Positions 20,594 through 29,800 of a stretch of 64,000 nt of DNA are shown piece by piece. Numbering within the stretch: the first letter of the stretch is position 1; each line of letters begins with the position of its first letter. The notes beneath the pieces were generated by a model. That model saw only the letters and a program-made list of their open reading frames with translations. It had not been told where the DNA came from and did no database searches. Source of the stretch: Clostridia bacterium (GTDB lineage Bacteria > Bacillota > Clostridia > Oscillospirales > Acutalibacteraceae); assembly GCA_017410195.1 (NCBI GenBank), contig JAFQRF010000006.1, positions 1-64,000 of the forward strand, read 5' to 3'. A program made the translations under genes and the position numbers.

Positions 20594-21688
20594 ATGAGCG
20601 AAAAGATTATAAAGGTCGGAGTTGTAGGTCTCGGCAGAGGTACTGCCGTTGCAAGATGCCTTGCAGGAGTTAAAAATGCAAAGCTTGTTTCTGTCTGTGA
20701 CCATAACCCCGCTATTCTAAAATCGGGCTATGAGGAGCTTGCGGAGGCTGTCAATGACCCCAATCTTATTCAGTTCAGCGATTACGACGAGTTTCTTAAA
20801 TCCGATATCGATGCGGTTATTGTTGCGACTGAGGCGGTTTATCATGTTCCCATCGTTATCAAGGCTTTTGAAGCAGGTAAGCACGTTCTTTGCGAAATTC
20901 CTTCGGTAAATTCCGTTGAGGAGGCAAGAGAACTCAAGGCTGCTTGTGAGGCGCATCCCGAGCTTACATATATGGCGGCCGAAAACTGCTGCTTCTGGGC
21001 GTTTATCGAAACCTGGAAGAAGATGCACGAGGACGGACTTTTCGGCGAAATCGCATATGCCGAAGCGGAATATCTTCATGCCCTCAATCCCGATGAATTC
21101 TCACCGACATATTATCCCGAGGGTCATTGGAGAACATATCAGCCCGCAATCCGTTATCTGACTCATGAACTCGGTCCTCTGCTTTATGTTATGAATGACC
21201 GCGTTGTCAGTGTCACATGCATGGAAGCTGATGTTCATTACGACCCCTATACTCCCGAACGCAAGGAAACGGGCGTTGCTCTTTTCAAAACCGCAAAGGG
21301 TGCCGTTATCAGACTTCTTGTCAGCTTCGGCGCATACACAAGCTACGACCACAACTACCGTATCTGCGGAACGAGAGGTACAATTGAAACAGACCGCACA
21401 AAGGTTGTCGATAATGCTCATTCACTTGCAAGTCTTTACAGCGTACCGGGTACCTTCGGCGCAAACTCGAAGATTGATATTCCTGTCACAACCTGCTATG
21501 AGGGCGAAGACTCAAGCGGTCACGGCGGTGCTGACGGAAAAATGGTCAAGGAATTTATCAGATGTCTTGTCGAAGGCGAAAAGCCCGAGCTTGATGTTGA
21601 TTTTGCGATAAATATGTCACTTCCCGGAATTCTTGCTCACGACTCTGCGGTTCAGGGCGGAGTTCCCATCGAAATTCCCCGGATTTAA
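20594..21688 (+). CDS. Gfo/Idh/MocA-family oxidoreductase
   Basis: 364 residues, typical length. The N-terminal Rossmann fold starts VGVVGLGRGTAVARCL (NAD(P)-binding glycine motif), with VATEAVYHVPIVIKAFEAGKH downstream and CEIPSVNS in place of the usual EKP of the family. The C-terminal alpha/beta domain contains the substrate region HELGPLLYV, where His is expected to be the catalytic residue. Members oxidise or reduce sugars, inositols or related polyols, and one branch (GH109) uses bound NAD to hydrolyse glycosides; the present sequence does not settle which. AAGGAG lies 8 bases upstream of the ATG. It is the first of four tightly spaced genes for sugar handling. Confidence 0.88.
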   Translation: MSEKIIKVGVVGLGRGTAVARCLAGVKNAKLVSVCDHNPAILKSGYEELAEAVNDPNLIQFSDYDEFLKSDIDAVIVATEAVYHVPIVIKAFEAGKHVLCEIPSVNSVEEARELKAACEAHPELTYMAAENCCFWAFIETWKKMHEDGLFGEIAYAEAEYLHALNPDEFSPTYYPEGHWRTYQPAIRYLTHELGPLLYVMNDRVVSVTCMEADVHYDPYTPERKETGVALFKTAKGAVIRLLVSFGAYTSYDHNYRICGTRGTIETDRTKVVDNAHSLASLYSVPGTFGANSKIDIPVTTCYEGEDSSGHGGADGKMVKEFIRCLVEGEKPELDVDFAINMSLPGILAHDSAVQGGVPIEIPRI

Positions 21689-21702
21689 AAGGAGAAGGAG
21701 TA

Positions 21703-22725
21703 ATGACATCTCTGTTTTTTTTAATGTTTAAGAATGTTTTTCACGGTGCGGTTGCCGTTGTTATGCTTATTCCGATTATGCTGACAATGGGAGATGCTGG
21801 TGACCCTGATATACCCGTTGAAACCTATCCCGAATCAAACAATCCCTATATAACGGAATACCTTGATCCCAGTATTTCTGCCCACCGTTCAGGCGGAGGA
21901 GTTGCTCCGCAGAACACGCTGATGGCGTTTGAAAACATCGTAGAGCAAGGTGATGCGCTCGGTGTTGACACTCTTGAATTCGATGTTCAGGTTACAAAGG
22001 ACGGCGAGCTTATCCTTCTTCACGACCTTACATATGACGGCACATCAAATGCGGTTGAAGCCTTCGGAAGAGAGAATAATTATGTGTCTTCGCTTACCTT
22101 TGATGAGGTTCAGGTGCTCAACCTCGGCGAAAATTTCAAGGGCAGCGGCGATTATCCTTACCGCGGTCTGAGGGGTGATGATATTCCGTATAACCTCAGA
22201 GTTGTGACCTGTGACACGGTAATTGATTATGTTGAAGCGAACAGCAACGGCAAAAAGTATAACTATGTCATTGAAATAAAGAGCATCGGTCTTAACAGTT
22301 ATAAGGCGGCGGATAAGCTTTATTCGATAATAACCGAAAGAAACCTTCAGGACAGAGTCGTATGGTCAACCTTTGCACCCGATACTTCTGCCTATATGAA
22401 TGCGAAATATCCCGAAATTTCAAGAACTGCCGATGCAATAGAGGCAATCCAGTTTTATTTTTATTGCAGAATGGGGTGGGATTTGCAGGATGTGAGTCCG
22501 TCTTACGTTGCGCTGCAGATACCGTACGGAGAGAATGCTCTTGATAATCTTATTAACCTCGGCACAAGAGAACTGCTCAACTATGCCCATAAAAACAATA
22601 TCGCCGTTCAGTACTGGACGATAAACAGCGAAGAGGATGTTATTCATCTTACAAAAAACGGAGCGGACTGCATAATGACGGATTATCCGCAGATGGCATA
22701 TGATGCCGTTCAGTCCTGCAGATAA
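21703..22725 (+). CDS. Membrane-anchored glycerophosphodiester phosphodiesterase
   Basis: 340 residues. An N-terminal hydrophobic segment (about residues 3-28) acts as an uncleaved anchor or signal. The GDPD TIM barrel follows: SAHRSGGGVAPQNTLMAFE with the catalytic His-Arg, TLEFDVQVTKDGELILLHD with the metal-binding Glu, Asp and second His, and VQYWTINSEEDV near the C-terminus. The enzyme hydrolyses deacylated phospholipids such as glycerophosphoglycerol, or perhaps teichoic-acid-derived diesters, outside the membrane. A double AAGGAG precedes the ATG, 14 bases after the oxidoreductase stop. Its place in a sugar operon is unusual and suggests that the liberated alcohol feeds the downstream enzymes; that is inference. 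Confidence 0.9.
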   Translation: MTSLFFLMFKNVFHGAVAVVMLIPIMLTMGDAGDPDIPVETYPESNNPYITEYLDPSISAHRSGGGVAPQNTLMAFENIVEQGDALGVDTLEFDVQVTKDGELILLHDLTYDGTSNAVEAFGRENNYVSSLTFDEVQVLNLGENFKGSGDYPYRGLRGDDIPYNLRVVTCDTVIDYVEANSNGKKYNYVIEIKSIGLNSYKAADKLYSIITERNLQDRVVWSTFAPDTSAYMNAKYPEISRTADAIEAIQFYFYCRMGWDLQDVSPSYVALQIPYGENALDNLINLGTRELLNYAHKNNIAVQYWTINSEEDVIHLTKNGADCIMTDYPQMAYDAVQSCR

Positions 22726-22736
22726 AGGAGATTTTT

Positions 22737-23408
22737 ATGAAAAAATATTTATCGGCATCCCTTATGTGCGCGGATTTGATGAACCTAAAAAACAGCGTTG
22801 ACGAACTCAAAAAGGCAGGTATCGATTATCTGCATCTTGATATTATGGACGGCAGCTTTGTTCCCAACATTACTCTCGGTTTCGATTTGGTTAATGCAAT
22901 AAAGGAAATAAGTAATATTCCGCTTGATGTTCACATGATGGTTAATAAGCCGTCAAGATTTATAAATGAAATGAATCTTGGTGAAAATGATATTCTTTGT
23001 GTTCATTACGAGTCCGATATTCATATTCACAGAACGCTTGAACAGATAAAAAACAAGGGTATAAAGAGCGGACTTGCAATAAATCCGCAGACGCCTCCCG
23101 AGTGTATGCAATATCTTACCGACTATATTGATATGGCTCTTGTTATGACGGTAAGCCCGGGTTTTGCAGGGCAGAAGCTTTTTGCAGGAGCGGAAAGAAA
23201 AACAAAGGATACTCGCAGTTTGCTTGACGAATGGGGCTGTAGCTGCATTCCCGTAGAGGTTGACGGCAACATAAGCGTTGAAAACGGAAGAAAACTCAGC
23301 AGATGCGGAGCGGATATTTTTGTTCTCGGAACAAGCAGCCTTTTTGTAAAGAATAAGACTTTTGCTCAGGCAGCCTCGGATTTCAGGAATGCATTGAAAG
23401 AGGGATAA
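22737..23408 (+). CDS. Ribulose-phosphate 3-epimerase-family protein
   Basis: 223 residues, normal for the family. Metal and substrate motifs are intact: SASLMCADL at the N-terminus, HLDIMDGSFVPNITLG, PLDVHMMV, VMTVSPGFAGQ and VEVDGNIS. The usual product name is ribulose-5-phosphate 3-epimerase, but divergent residues and the operon (oxidoreductase, phosphodiesterase, sugar kinase) suggest a specialised relative such as an allulose-6-phosphate or other ketose-phosphate epimerase. AAAGGAG is 6 bases upstream. It is 11 bases after the phosphodiesterase gene and 1 base before the kinase, so the four are one transcript. Confidence 0.85.
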   Translation: MKKYLSASLMCADLMNLKNSVDELKKAGIDYLHLDIMDGSFVPNITLGFDLVNAIKEISNIPLDVHMMVNKPSRFINEMNLGENDILCVHYESDIHIHRTLEQIKNKGIKSGLAINPQTPPECMQYLTDYIDMALVMTVSPGFAGQKLFAGAERKTKDTRSLLDEWGCSCIPVEVDGNISVENGRKLSRCGADIFVLGTSSLFVKNKTFAQAASDFRNALKEG

Positions 23409-23409
23409 T

Positions 23410-24321
23410 ATGTATAAAAAAATAAAATCTGCCGTTGCAGGCAGCATAAATGCGGATATGATTCTTTCGATGAAAAGAGTTCCCGAGGTCGGAGAAAATC
23501 TGACTGGAACTTCCTACGGCTATGCGAACGGGGGAAAGGGTGCAAATCAGGCAACGGCTTTGTCACGTCTCGGAGCACAAACAAGGATGATAGGCAAGGT
23601 TGCTGACGATGAAAACGGACATAGGCTTATTGAGAATTTAAAGAATAACGGCGTTGATGTTTCGGGGGTTTCGACCGAAGGTACTCAGACGGGTCTTGCT
23701 GTGATTATCCTTGACGGCGAGGGCAGAAACCGCATTGTTGTTTATGAAGGCGCAAATGCCGAGATTAATTCGACCGAAGCTGCGGAAAATATAAGCGATG
23801 AGCTTGATCTTCTGCTTGTTCAGTTTGAAACAAATGAGAATGCCGTCGTTGAATGCGTTAACACCGCAGTTAAGAAAAATATTGTAACCGTGATCGACTG
23901 CGGACCGACGAAGGATTTTTCTCTTGAAAAGATGCAGGGAGCTGCAATTATAACTCCCAACGAAAGCGAAACAAAGGCGCTGACGGGAATTTTTCCCGAA
24001 AGCGAAACGGAAATTCTTGATGCATCAAAAATTCTTCTTGAAAGAAGCAAGGCAAAATATGCAGTTATTAAGCTCGGAGAGAGAGGCTGCTCCGTATGGG
24101 ACGGTGAAACGCTGCGGATGATGCCTGCATATAAAAGCAAGGTTGTTGATACAACTGCGGCGGGGGATTGCTTTACGGCTGCAATGGCTCTGGAATTTGT
24201 ACGCAGCGGAGATATTTATGCCGCATGCGAGATGGGTAACAGGGCAGGAAGCATAGCAGTGAGCCGAATGGGCGCCGATGCTTCAATGCCGACTGCAGAT
24301 GAAATAAAAAATATAGTGTAA
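23410..24321 (+). CDS. PfkB-family (ribokinase-like) sugar kinase
   Basis: 303 residues. The N-terminal substrate half has GSINADMILSMKRVPEVGENL and YANGGKGANQATALSRLGA; the ATP half has KLGERGCSVW and the signature VDTTAAGDCFTAAMALEF, in which Asp is the catalytic base. The order and length match ribokinase, so D-ribose or a related pentose or deoxysugar is the likely substrate. It is the last gene of the operon and is followed 8 bases later by a strong terminator. The ATG overlaps a GAGGGATA ribosome site at the end of the epimerase gene. Confidence 0.88.
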   Translation: MYKKIKSAVAGSINADMILSMKRVPEVGENLTGTSYGYANGGKGANQATALSRLGAQTRMIGKVADDENGHRLIENLKNNGVDVSGVSTEGTQTGLAVIILDGEGRNRIVVYEGANAEINSTEAAENISDELDLLLVQFETNENAVVECVNTAVKKNIVTVIDCGPTKDFSLEKMQGAAIITPNESETKALTGIFPESETEILDASKILLERSKAKYAVIKLGERGCSVWDGETLRMMPAYKSKVVDTTAAGDCFTAAMALEFVRSGDIYAACEMGNRAGSIAVSRMGADASMPTADEIKNIV

Positions 24322-24328
24322 CCGCAGA

Positions 24329-24355
24329 GGGGCTGTCGAAAAAACAGCCCCTTTT
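24329..24355 (+). terminator. Intrinsic terminator of the sugar-kinase operon
   Basis: GGGGCTGT (24329-24336) pairs with ACAGCCCC (24344-24351), loop CGAAAAA, followed by TTTTG. Confidence 0.88.
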
Positions 24356-24360
24356 GTCAT

Positions 24361-24456
24361 GTCTGTGATCTTTTTGTGCAGAGATGCAATATGCCGAATT
24401 TTATTTGGATTTTCATATAGATAAATTTTTTGAAAAAATTTCAAAAAATCACAGAC
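24361..24456. repeat. Long imperfect inverted repeat, AT-rich
   Basis: GTCTGTGATCTTTTTG (24361-24376) is mirrored by CAAAAAATCACAGAC (24442-24456), and an inner perfect palindrome AAATTTTTT/AAAAAATTT lies at about 24424-24442. The stretch from 24356 to 24512 holds no gene. It may be a regulatory site of the small-protein/sigma-factor unit, but no protein or RNA class is recognised. Confidence 0.4.
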
Positions 24457-24512
24457 CAAATGTGTTTTTCAATCGTATATAGAGCAGAAGGATTTATATG
24501 CGGAGGTGTTTT

Positions 24513-24764
24513 ATGGGAACGAAAAAAACGAGAGTTGACCTCGACAGAAGGCACTCGCTTGATGTTACCGTTAACGAATCAAGCTGCACGGTGGTTGCGG
24601 AGATGATTACCGACGGCGGTGAGCCGACGTTTATTTATGCGGAAAAATTCGACGAGCCGTGCAATTATCTCAGAACGGCAATAAAAAAAGGCATTACCTA
24701 TCTTGACGGCGGCAACGGAAATTTTTACCGCAGCGACGAGGCGATAATTTCCTTGAACGCATGA
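24513..24764 (+). CDS. Small protein of unknown function (83 aa)
   Basis: The ATG at 24513 is preferred over the one at 24498 because GGAGGTG sits at 24502-24508. The 83-residue product starts MGTKKTRVDLDRRHSLDV and is acidic toward its C-terminus, with no membrane segment and two Cys. I do not recognise a family. The predicted secondary structure (short strands, one helix around LRTAIKKGITYL) suggests a compact alpha/beta fold. It lies 61 bases before the transmembrane sigma-factor gene and could be its companion, for example an anti-sigma or adaptor, but nothing in the sequence proves this. Confidence 0.6.
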   Translation: MGTKKTRVDLDRRHSLDVTVNESSCTVVAEMITDGGEPTFIYAEKFDEPCNYLRTAIKKGITYLDGGNGNFYRSDEAIISLNA

Positions 24765-24825
24765 ATATATAATGTTATAATTAATTTGGAAAAATATACT
24801 CATTTTCAGATAAAGCGGTGAGCAT

Positions 24826-26628
24826 ATGGAATATGAAAGAGAGAGAGTTGCCGAACTTTTGAAACAGCTAAAGGACGGCAATCAGGATGTTTTTGAAGAA
24901 TTCTATAAACTGACAAGTCCGAGAGCTTATTTCATAGCGCTGAAAATAGTCCGTAATGAGCATGATGCCGAGGATATTCTTCAGGAAAGCTATATAAAGC
25001 TTCTCGAAAAAATTAATGAAATTAACCCCGACCGTAATTTTTCGGCATGGTTTTATAAGGTGGTTGCCAACAAAAGCAAGGATTTTCTTAAAAAGCAGAA
25101 TCTTCTTGTTTTTGAGGGCGAGGACGAAGAAATTATTGATGCCATACCCGAAGAGGATCCGTCTTTCAGCCCCGAGGAAAGTCTTGATCAGGATGAGCTT
25201 TGCAACGAGGTTATGGCGGCGATTGATGAACTGACAGCCGAAAAGCGTGCGTGTATAATGATGATGTATTTCGGTGAAATGAGCGTCAGCGAGATTGCGG
25301 AAAGTCTTGAAGTGCCGATAAGCACCGTAAAGAACAGGCTTTTCAATGCGAGAAAGGATTTGAAAAGCAAGTTCGAAAAGCAGGGTTCAACCGTTCTTTA
25401 CAGCGCAGCACCCGTCGGCGTTGTTGCGTGGGCGCTCGGAAAGAGCGCACAGACGGTTTCGGCAACCTTTGCGGCGAGTGCGGCATCGGCAGAGATTCTT
25501 GCAGGTGTCGGTGCGGCAGGCAGCCTGACCGTTGCGGCATCCTCAACCGCAGGTGCAGCGGCAACAACTGCTGCAGCATCAACAGCAGCAACGGCATCGG
25601 CAACAACCACAGCCGCAACAACAGCGGCGGCAACGGCGGCAGCTTCAACTGGTGCGGCGGCATCAACGGCAGCAGCAACGGGTGCCGGAGTAGCGGCAAA
25701 AATAGCTGCACTTTCGGTAGCGCAGAAGGTTGTTGTAGGTGCGGTGGCTGCAGGAGTTGTCGGCGGTTCAACGGCAGGCGTTGCAACCGTTGCAAAGAAT
25801 ATTTCGCCTCCCGAAACAACAACTTCTTACATAGTTGAAGAGATAACAACCGCTCCTTCGCAGACGAAGAATTTCCTCTTTGCGTGGCTCAATGATGACG
25901 AGGAGGGAACAACCGCTCAGACCGAAGCCGTAACTCAGGAAACGACCGAAGCGACAACGCTCAGGCGTGAGCCGACTGCAACCTTCCCCGAAGCCGAAGA
26001 AACGAAGATAGAAGAAGAAACCGATGCGGAAACGGAAAAAATTGAAACAGACGAGGAAACGCAAGAGGTTAAAACCAAGGCTCCGTCAACACGCAGGGAT
26101 TATTCGCTCAACAGAACGACTTCAAAGATAAATACAACGACCAAAAAAGTGACAACAACCTCGGCAAAAACGACCACGCAGCCCGCAACGGAAGAATTAA
26201 CCGCCGAGGAAGAAACGACCGAAGAAGAAACAACAACCCGAAATGTTACCGCAACAAAGAGAACGACAACGACAAAGAGGGTAACAACAACGGTAAAGCC
26301 GACAGCGACTAAGGCAGTCACAACCACCAAGAGGGTAACAACGACTGCCGAGGCGACAACGGAAAAGCCGACAACAACCGTACCGCCGACCACAACGGAG
26401 CCGACAACTCAGGTGCCTGCAACGCTTGTTATTGAGGTTACGGATTTTGAGAATAATGTTGTTGCAACGATAACGGAAACTGTTGAAGCAGGAACCGAGA
26501 TAACCCGTGATTACCTTGTATCTCTTGTGAGCTCAAAGGGATATGAAGCCATGGCGGGTGTCTATGGCGATGCGATAGGCTCCGTTGCCGAAAGCGGACA
26601 GACATACAATTTTACGGCGGAGCTGTAG
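24826..26628 (+). CDS. ECF-type sigma factor fused to membrane segment, Thr-rich stalk and C-terminal domain
   Basis: 600 residues. Residues 1-185 are an ECF sigma factor: region 2 (EFYKLTSPRAYFIALKIVRN, EDILQESYIKLLEKI) and region 4 with a helix-turn-helix (MSVSEIAESLEVPISTVKNRL). Residues 190-325 are very rich in Ala, Gly, Ser and Thr, with hydrophobic stretches at about 192-206 and 300-322 (VGAVAAGVVGGSTAGVA) that could cross the membrane. Residues 330-525 are a Thr/Glu-rich low-complexity stalk with many TTT and TTKR blocks, as in cell-wall-spanning regions. Residues 528-600 form a compact beta-rich domain I do not recognise. The architecture would put the sigma domain in the cytosol and the tail outside, so release may require proteolysis; that is inference. 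The start has GGTGAGC 3-9 bases upstream. Confidence 0.85.
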   Translation: MEYERERVAELLKQLKDGNQDVFEEFYKLTSPRAYFIALKIVRNEHDAEDILQESYIKLLEKINEINPDRNFSAWFYKVVANKSKDFLKKQNLLVFEGEDEEIIDAIPEEDPSFSPEESLDQDELCNEVMAAIDELTAEKRACIMMMYFGEMSVSEIAESLEVPISTVKNRLFNARKDLKSKFEKQGSTVLYSAAPVGVVAWALGKSAQTVSATFAASAASAEILAGVGAAGSLTVAASSTAGAAATTAAASTAATASATTTAATTAAATAAASTGAAASTAAATGAGVAAKIAALSVAQKVVVGAVAAGVVGGSTAGVATVAKNISPPETTTSYIVEEITTAPSQTKNFLFAWLNDDEEGTTAQTEAVTQETTEATTLRREPTATFPEAEETKIEEETDAETEKIETDEETQEVKTKAPSTRRDYSLNRTTSKINTTTKKVTTTSAKTTTQPATEELTAEEETTEEETTTRNVTATKRTTTTKRVTTTVKPTATKAVTTTKRVTTTAEATTEKPTTTVPPTTTEPTTQVPATLVIEVTDFENNVVATITETVEAGTEITRDYLVSLVSSKGYEAMAGVYGDAIGSVAESGQTYNFTAEL

Positions 26629-26641
26629 TTGAGTTTATTTC

Positions 26642-26760
26642 CAATCCTCAGTCCTACGGACAGCTCCTTTGCCAAAGGAGCCTATAGCAGAAAGCTTTGT
26701 TCAGCCCTCAGCCTCCTTTGAAAAGGAGGTGGCACGGCGTTAAGCCGTGACGGAGGATTG
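26642..26760. mobile_element. MITE-like palindromic repeat, 119 bp
   Basis: The ends are inverted repeats: CAATCCTCAGTCCTACGG at the left and CCGTGACGGAGGATTG at the right, differing at one position and by two bases. Inside are three hairpins: GCTCCTTT/AAAGGAGC (26663-26681), CCTCCTTT/AAAGGAGG (26712-26729) and CACGGC/GCCGTG (26733-26749). The composition differs from the flanking genes and the element encodes nothing. Related hairpin-rich elements are common in gut Clostridia genomes. I see no clear target-site duplication. Confidence 0.7.
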
Positions 26761-26813
26761 AGAAAGAAATTTTCCTCAAATCGACACGAAAAATCGGCAG
26801 TTCGCCGATTTGC

Positions 26814-26842
26814 TTGAAATGACGTATTATCAATGATATCTT
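26814..26842 (+). promoter_or_regulatory. Promoter of the LRR surface protein
   Basis: TTGAAA (26814-26819), a 17-base spacer and TATCTT (26837-26842) with an extended TG. A perfect hairpin AAATCGGC/GCCGATTT (26791-26811) lies immediately upstream and may end transcripts from the sigma gene, though its T-run is weak. Confidence 0.55.
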
Positions 26843-26865
26843 AAAGTTACAAGGAGGCAATAAAT

Positions 26866-29800
26866 ATGAAAAAAGCATTATCATTATTCCTCGCAATTTT
26901 GATGGTTTTCGGCATTGCCGCAGTCGGCATAACCGAAATGCCGCATTTGCATGCCGAAGCGACCGAAACGGCATCAGAAACGGTAACCGCAACCGAAAAC
27001 AACTTTGTTTATGAGGTTACGGACGGATTGGCAACCGTAACCGATTACACCGACAAAGAGTCAACCGATGAAATTATCATTCCCGAAACTCTCGGCGGCT
27101 ATCCTGTCAGATTTCTTGCTGCAGAATCGTTCAAGGGATGTAAGTGCGTTGCAATTACCATCCCTGCATCGGTAACAAGAATTGACCCTGAGGCATTTGC
27201 CTACGATATGCCGAATATTGAAAGATTCAATGTTCTTCAAGGTAACGTCAAGTACAGAACCATTGGCGACGGCGTACTCTACAGTACAGATGACTATGCT
27301 GGAATGTTATATCTTTTTGCATACCCGAAAAACGCTCCCGCTGAGACCTTTGCCGCTAACGGTGATGCTGTTGCCTCATTGATAGGTCCGTATGCTTTTT
27401 CTGAAGCCGCAAACTTAAGAGAAGTTTCTATAAACGGGGTTATTGGTTCAGGTATTGACAACTATGCATTTTACAATGCCAAAAAGCTTGAAAAGGTTAC
27501 TATTCGCAGAGCGTTGGCAATCGGCGACTATGCTTTTGCGGGCTGTTCATCGCTGACAGAGGTTGATACAGACGGTGCCGTTCAGTGGCTTGGCTGGGAT
27601 TCTTTCAAAGATACCCCCTTCATCAATAACCCCGAAAAATATGACGAAGACGGCGTTTTTTACCACGACGACAATCTTCTTGCAACTCTCCCTGAGGCAG
27701 ACAAGACTTATTACGAAATCAAACCCGGCACGGTAACAATTGCGGGCGGTGCTTTTGACTGGGATTCGCTCAAGGAAGTTTATTTGCCCGCAAGCGTGAA
27801 CTGGATTACCGCAAACCCCTTTGCACGCTGCTGCAATATTGAAAAATTTACAGTTGATTCTACTGGAAATCTCAAAACCGATGAAACCGGTGTGCTCAGA
27901 GAAGGTAACAAAATCATTGCTTACCCCAACGGCATTTATCAGACCTGTTATGTTGTCGGTGCTGATGTTGAATATTTCAGTTCTTACGCATTCTACCTCA
28001 GCCCTATAAAGAACTTCTATATTCATTCGGATGTTGAGGATATGCCGTATCTTGCACTTGGCGGTGAAGAAGTAACGGATATCCATTACGGCGGAAATGA
28101 AGCTTCCTGGGAACAGAACCGCCACAATAAACTGAACTACGAAAAGATAACCGCTGCTGAAGATGTTGCGGAAATCCATTATAATGATTATTCCGCAGGT
28201 GAACACGAAGTCACCGTAAGCAATGAAATGCACACAGTCTGTACCTGCGGTTATACAGCCGAATACACTCCCGGTGAAGGCGATTTCTATGAGAACGGAT
28301 TTTCATATAATGTTGTCAACGAAAAAGCCGTAATCGTTTCCTACACCAAAACATCATCAAAGATGATTATTATTCCCGAAACTCTCGGCGGCTATGACGT
28401 AACAAGAGTTCTCGATAAGGCATTTGTTGCCTGCAGCTGCACATCAATTGTTATCCCCGCAACATTAAGAGATTTCGGCCTCGGCGCATTCTGGGCGCTC
28501 GAAAGCCTTCAGAAGATAACCGTTTCTCCCGATAATGTTTATTACAGCTCAGACAGCAGCGGCGTTCTTTATAATGCAGATAAAACAGAGCTTCTTCTCT
28601 ATCCTAAGAATGCTTCCGCAACCGCTTATACCGTTGCAGAAACAGTCAAGGAAATTGCACCTTCCGCATTCTATTCGGTTAACAAGCTTGAAGAAATAAC
28701 AATCAGCTCAAACGTTGAAAAAATCGGTGATTTCGCATTCGAGAATGCAAGTATAAAGAAGCTTGTTCTTGAAGAAGGCGTCAAGAGTATCGGCAACAGC
28801 GCATTCTATGCCTGCGAGGCACTTGAAGATGTTACCCTCCCCGATACTCTTGAATACATCGGCTACGAAGCCTTTGACTGCACAAAGTTCATCGAAAACA
28901 AAGCAAGCTATGATTCAGACGGAGTTTTTTATTACGGCGGTTATCTGCTCAGAACAAAGGCTGACGAAGGCATTGGAACATATCAAATAAATTACGGCAC
29001 AAAGCTGATTGCAAATTCCGCATTCCGTTGGACTGCACTCAAAACCGTTATTATTCCGAAGAGCGTTGAGTTCATCGGCGGCTCGGCTTTCGTCAATGCA
29101 ACAAGCCTTGATAAAATAATCGTTCTCAGCGGTAACAAGCATTTCAGCACCGATGATTGCGGTGTGCTTTATAACGAAAGCAAAACAAAGCTCGTTGCTT
29201 ATCCCGTCGGCAGAGAAGGAATCTGCTACGGCATTCCGAGAGGTGTAACCGAAATCGGCGAATGGGCATTCTGCAATGTTCAGAATCTCAAATGCGTCAA
29301 TATTCCCCTCGGCGTAACCGATATCGGCGAATTTGCCTTCGGCACAGTCGAAAATAAACGCATATCAAGTATCCGCTATGAAGGAACAAGGGTTGAATGG
29401 GAAGAAATCAGCTTCGCTGAGTCACCCTCCGGCTGGATTGATAATATAAGAAATATCAATAAGACCTTCAGCACTTATTCCGACGGTGAGCATACAATTG
29501 CATCCCACACGGTAAAAGACCCCGCCTGCCTGAAACGCGGAGAAGAACAGTTTATCTGCTCCTGCGGATACAAATATACAAAAGAACTCCCCGCAACCGG
29601 TCATAAAGCCGAAGACGATTACAGAATTATCTACGAACCCCGATGCGAGAGCAGAGGACAGAAAAAGCTCTATTGCTCTGTTTGCGAAAATGAGCTTGCT
29701 ACGCAGTATATACCCGCTCTCGGTCACGACAAGGAATTCGTTGAATATCTCGAACCCACATGCATGGATCCCGGCGGAAGCCTTTATCACTGTAACCGAT

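Noticed and set aside
25540..26420. Short-period repeats that could suggest a CRISPR array or assembly slip.
   Set aside because: The repeats are Ala and Thr codons in one intact frame with imperfect units and no spacers.
27547..28233. A 228-residue minus-strand frame inside the LRR protein gene.
   Set aside because: Arises from the repeat structure of the surface protein; no ribosome site or motif.
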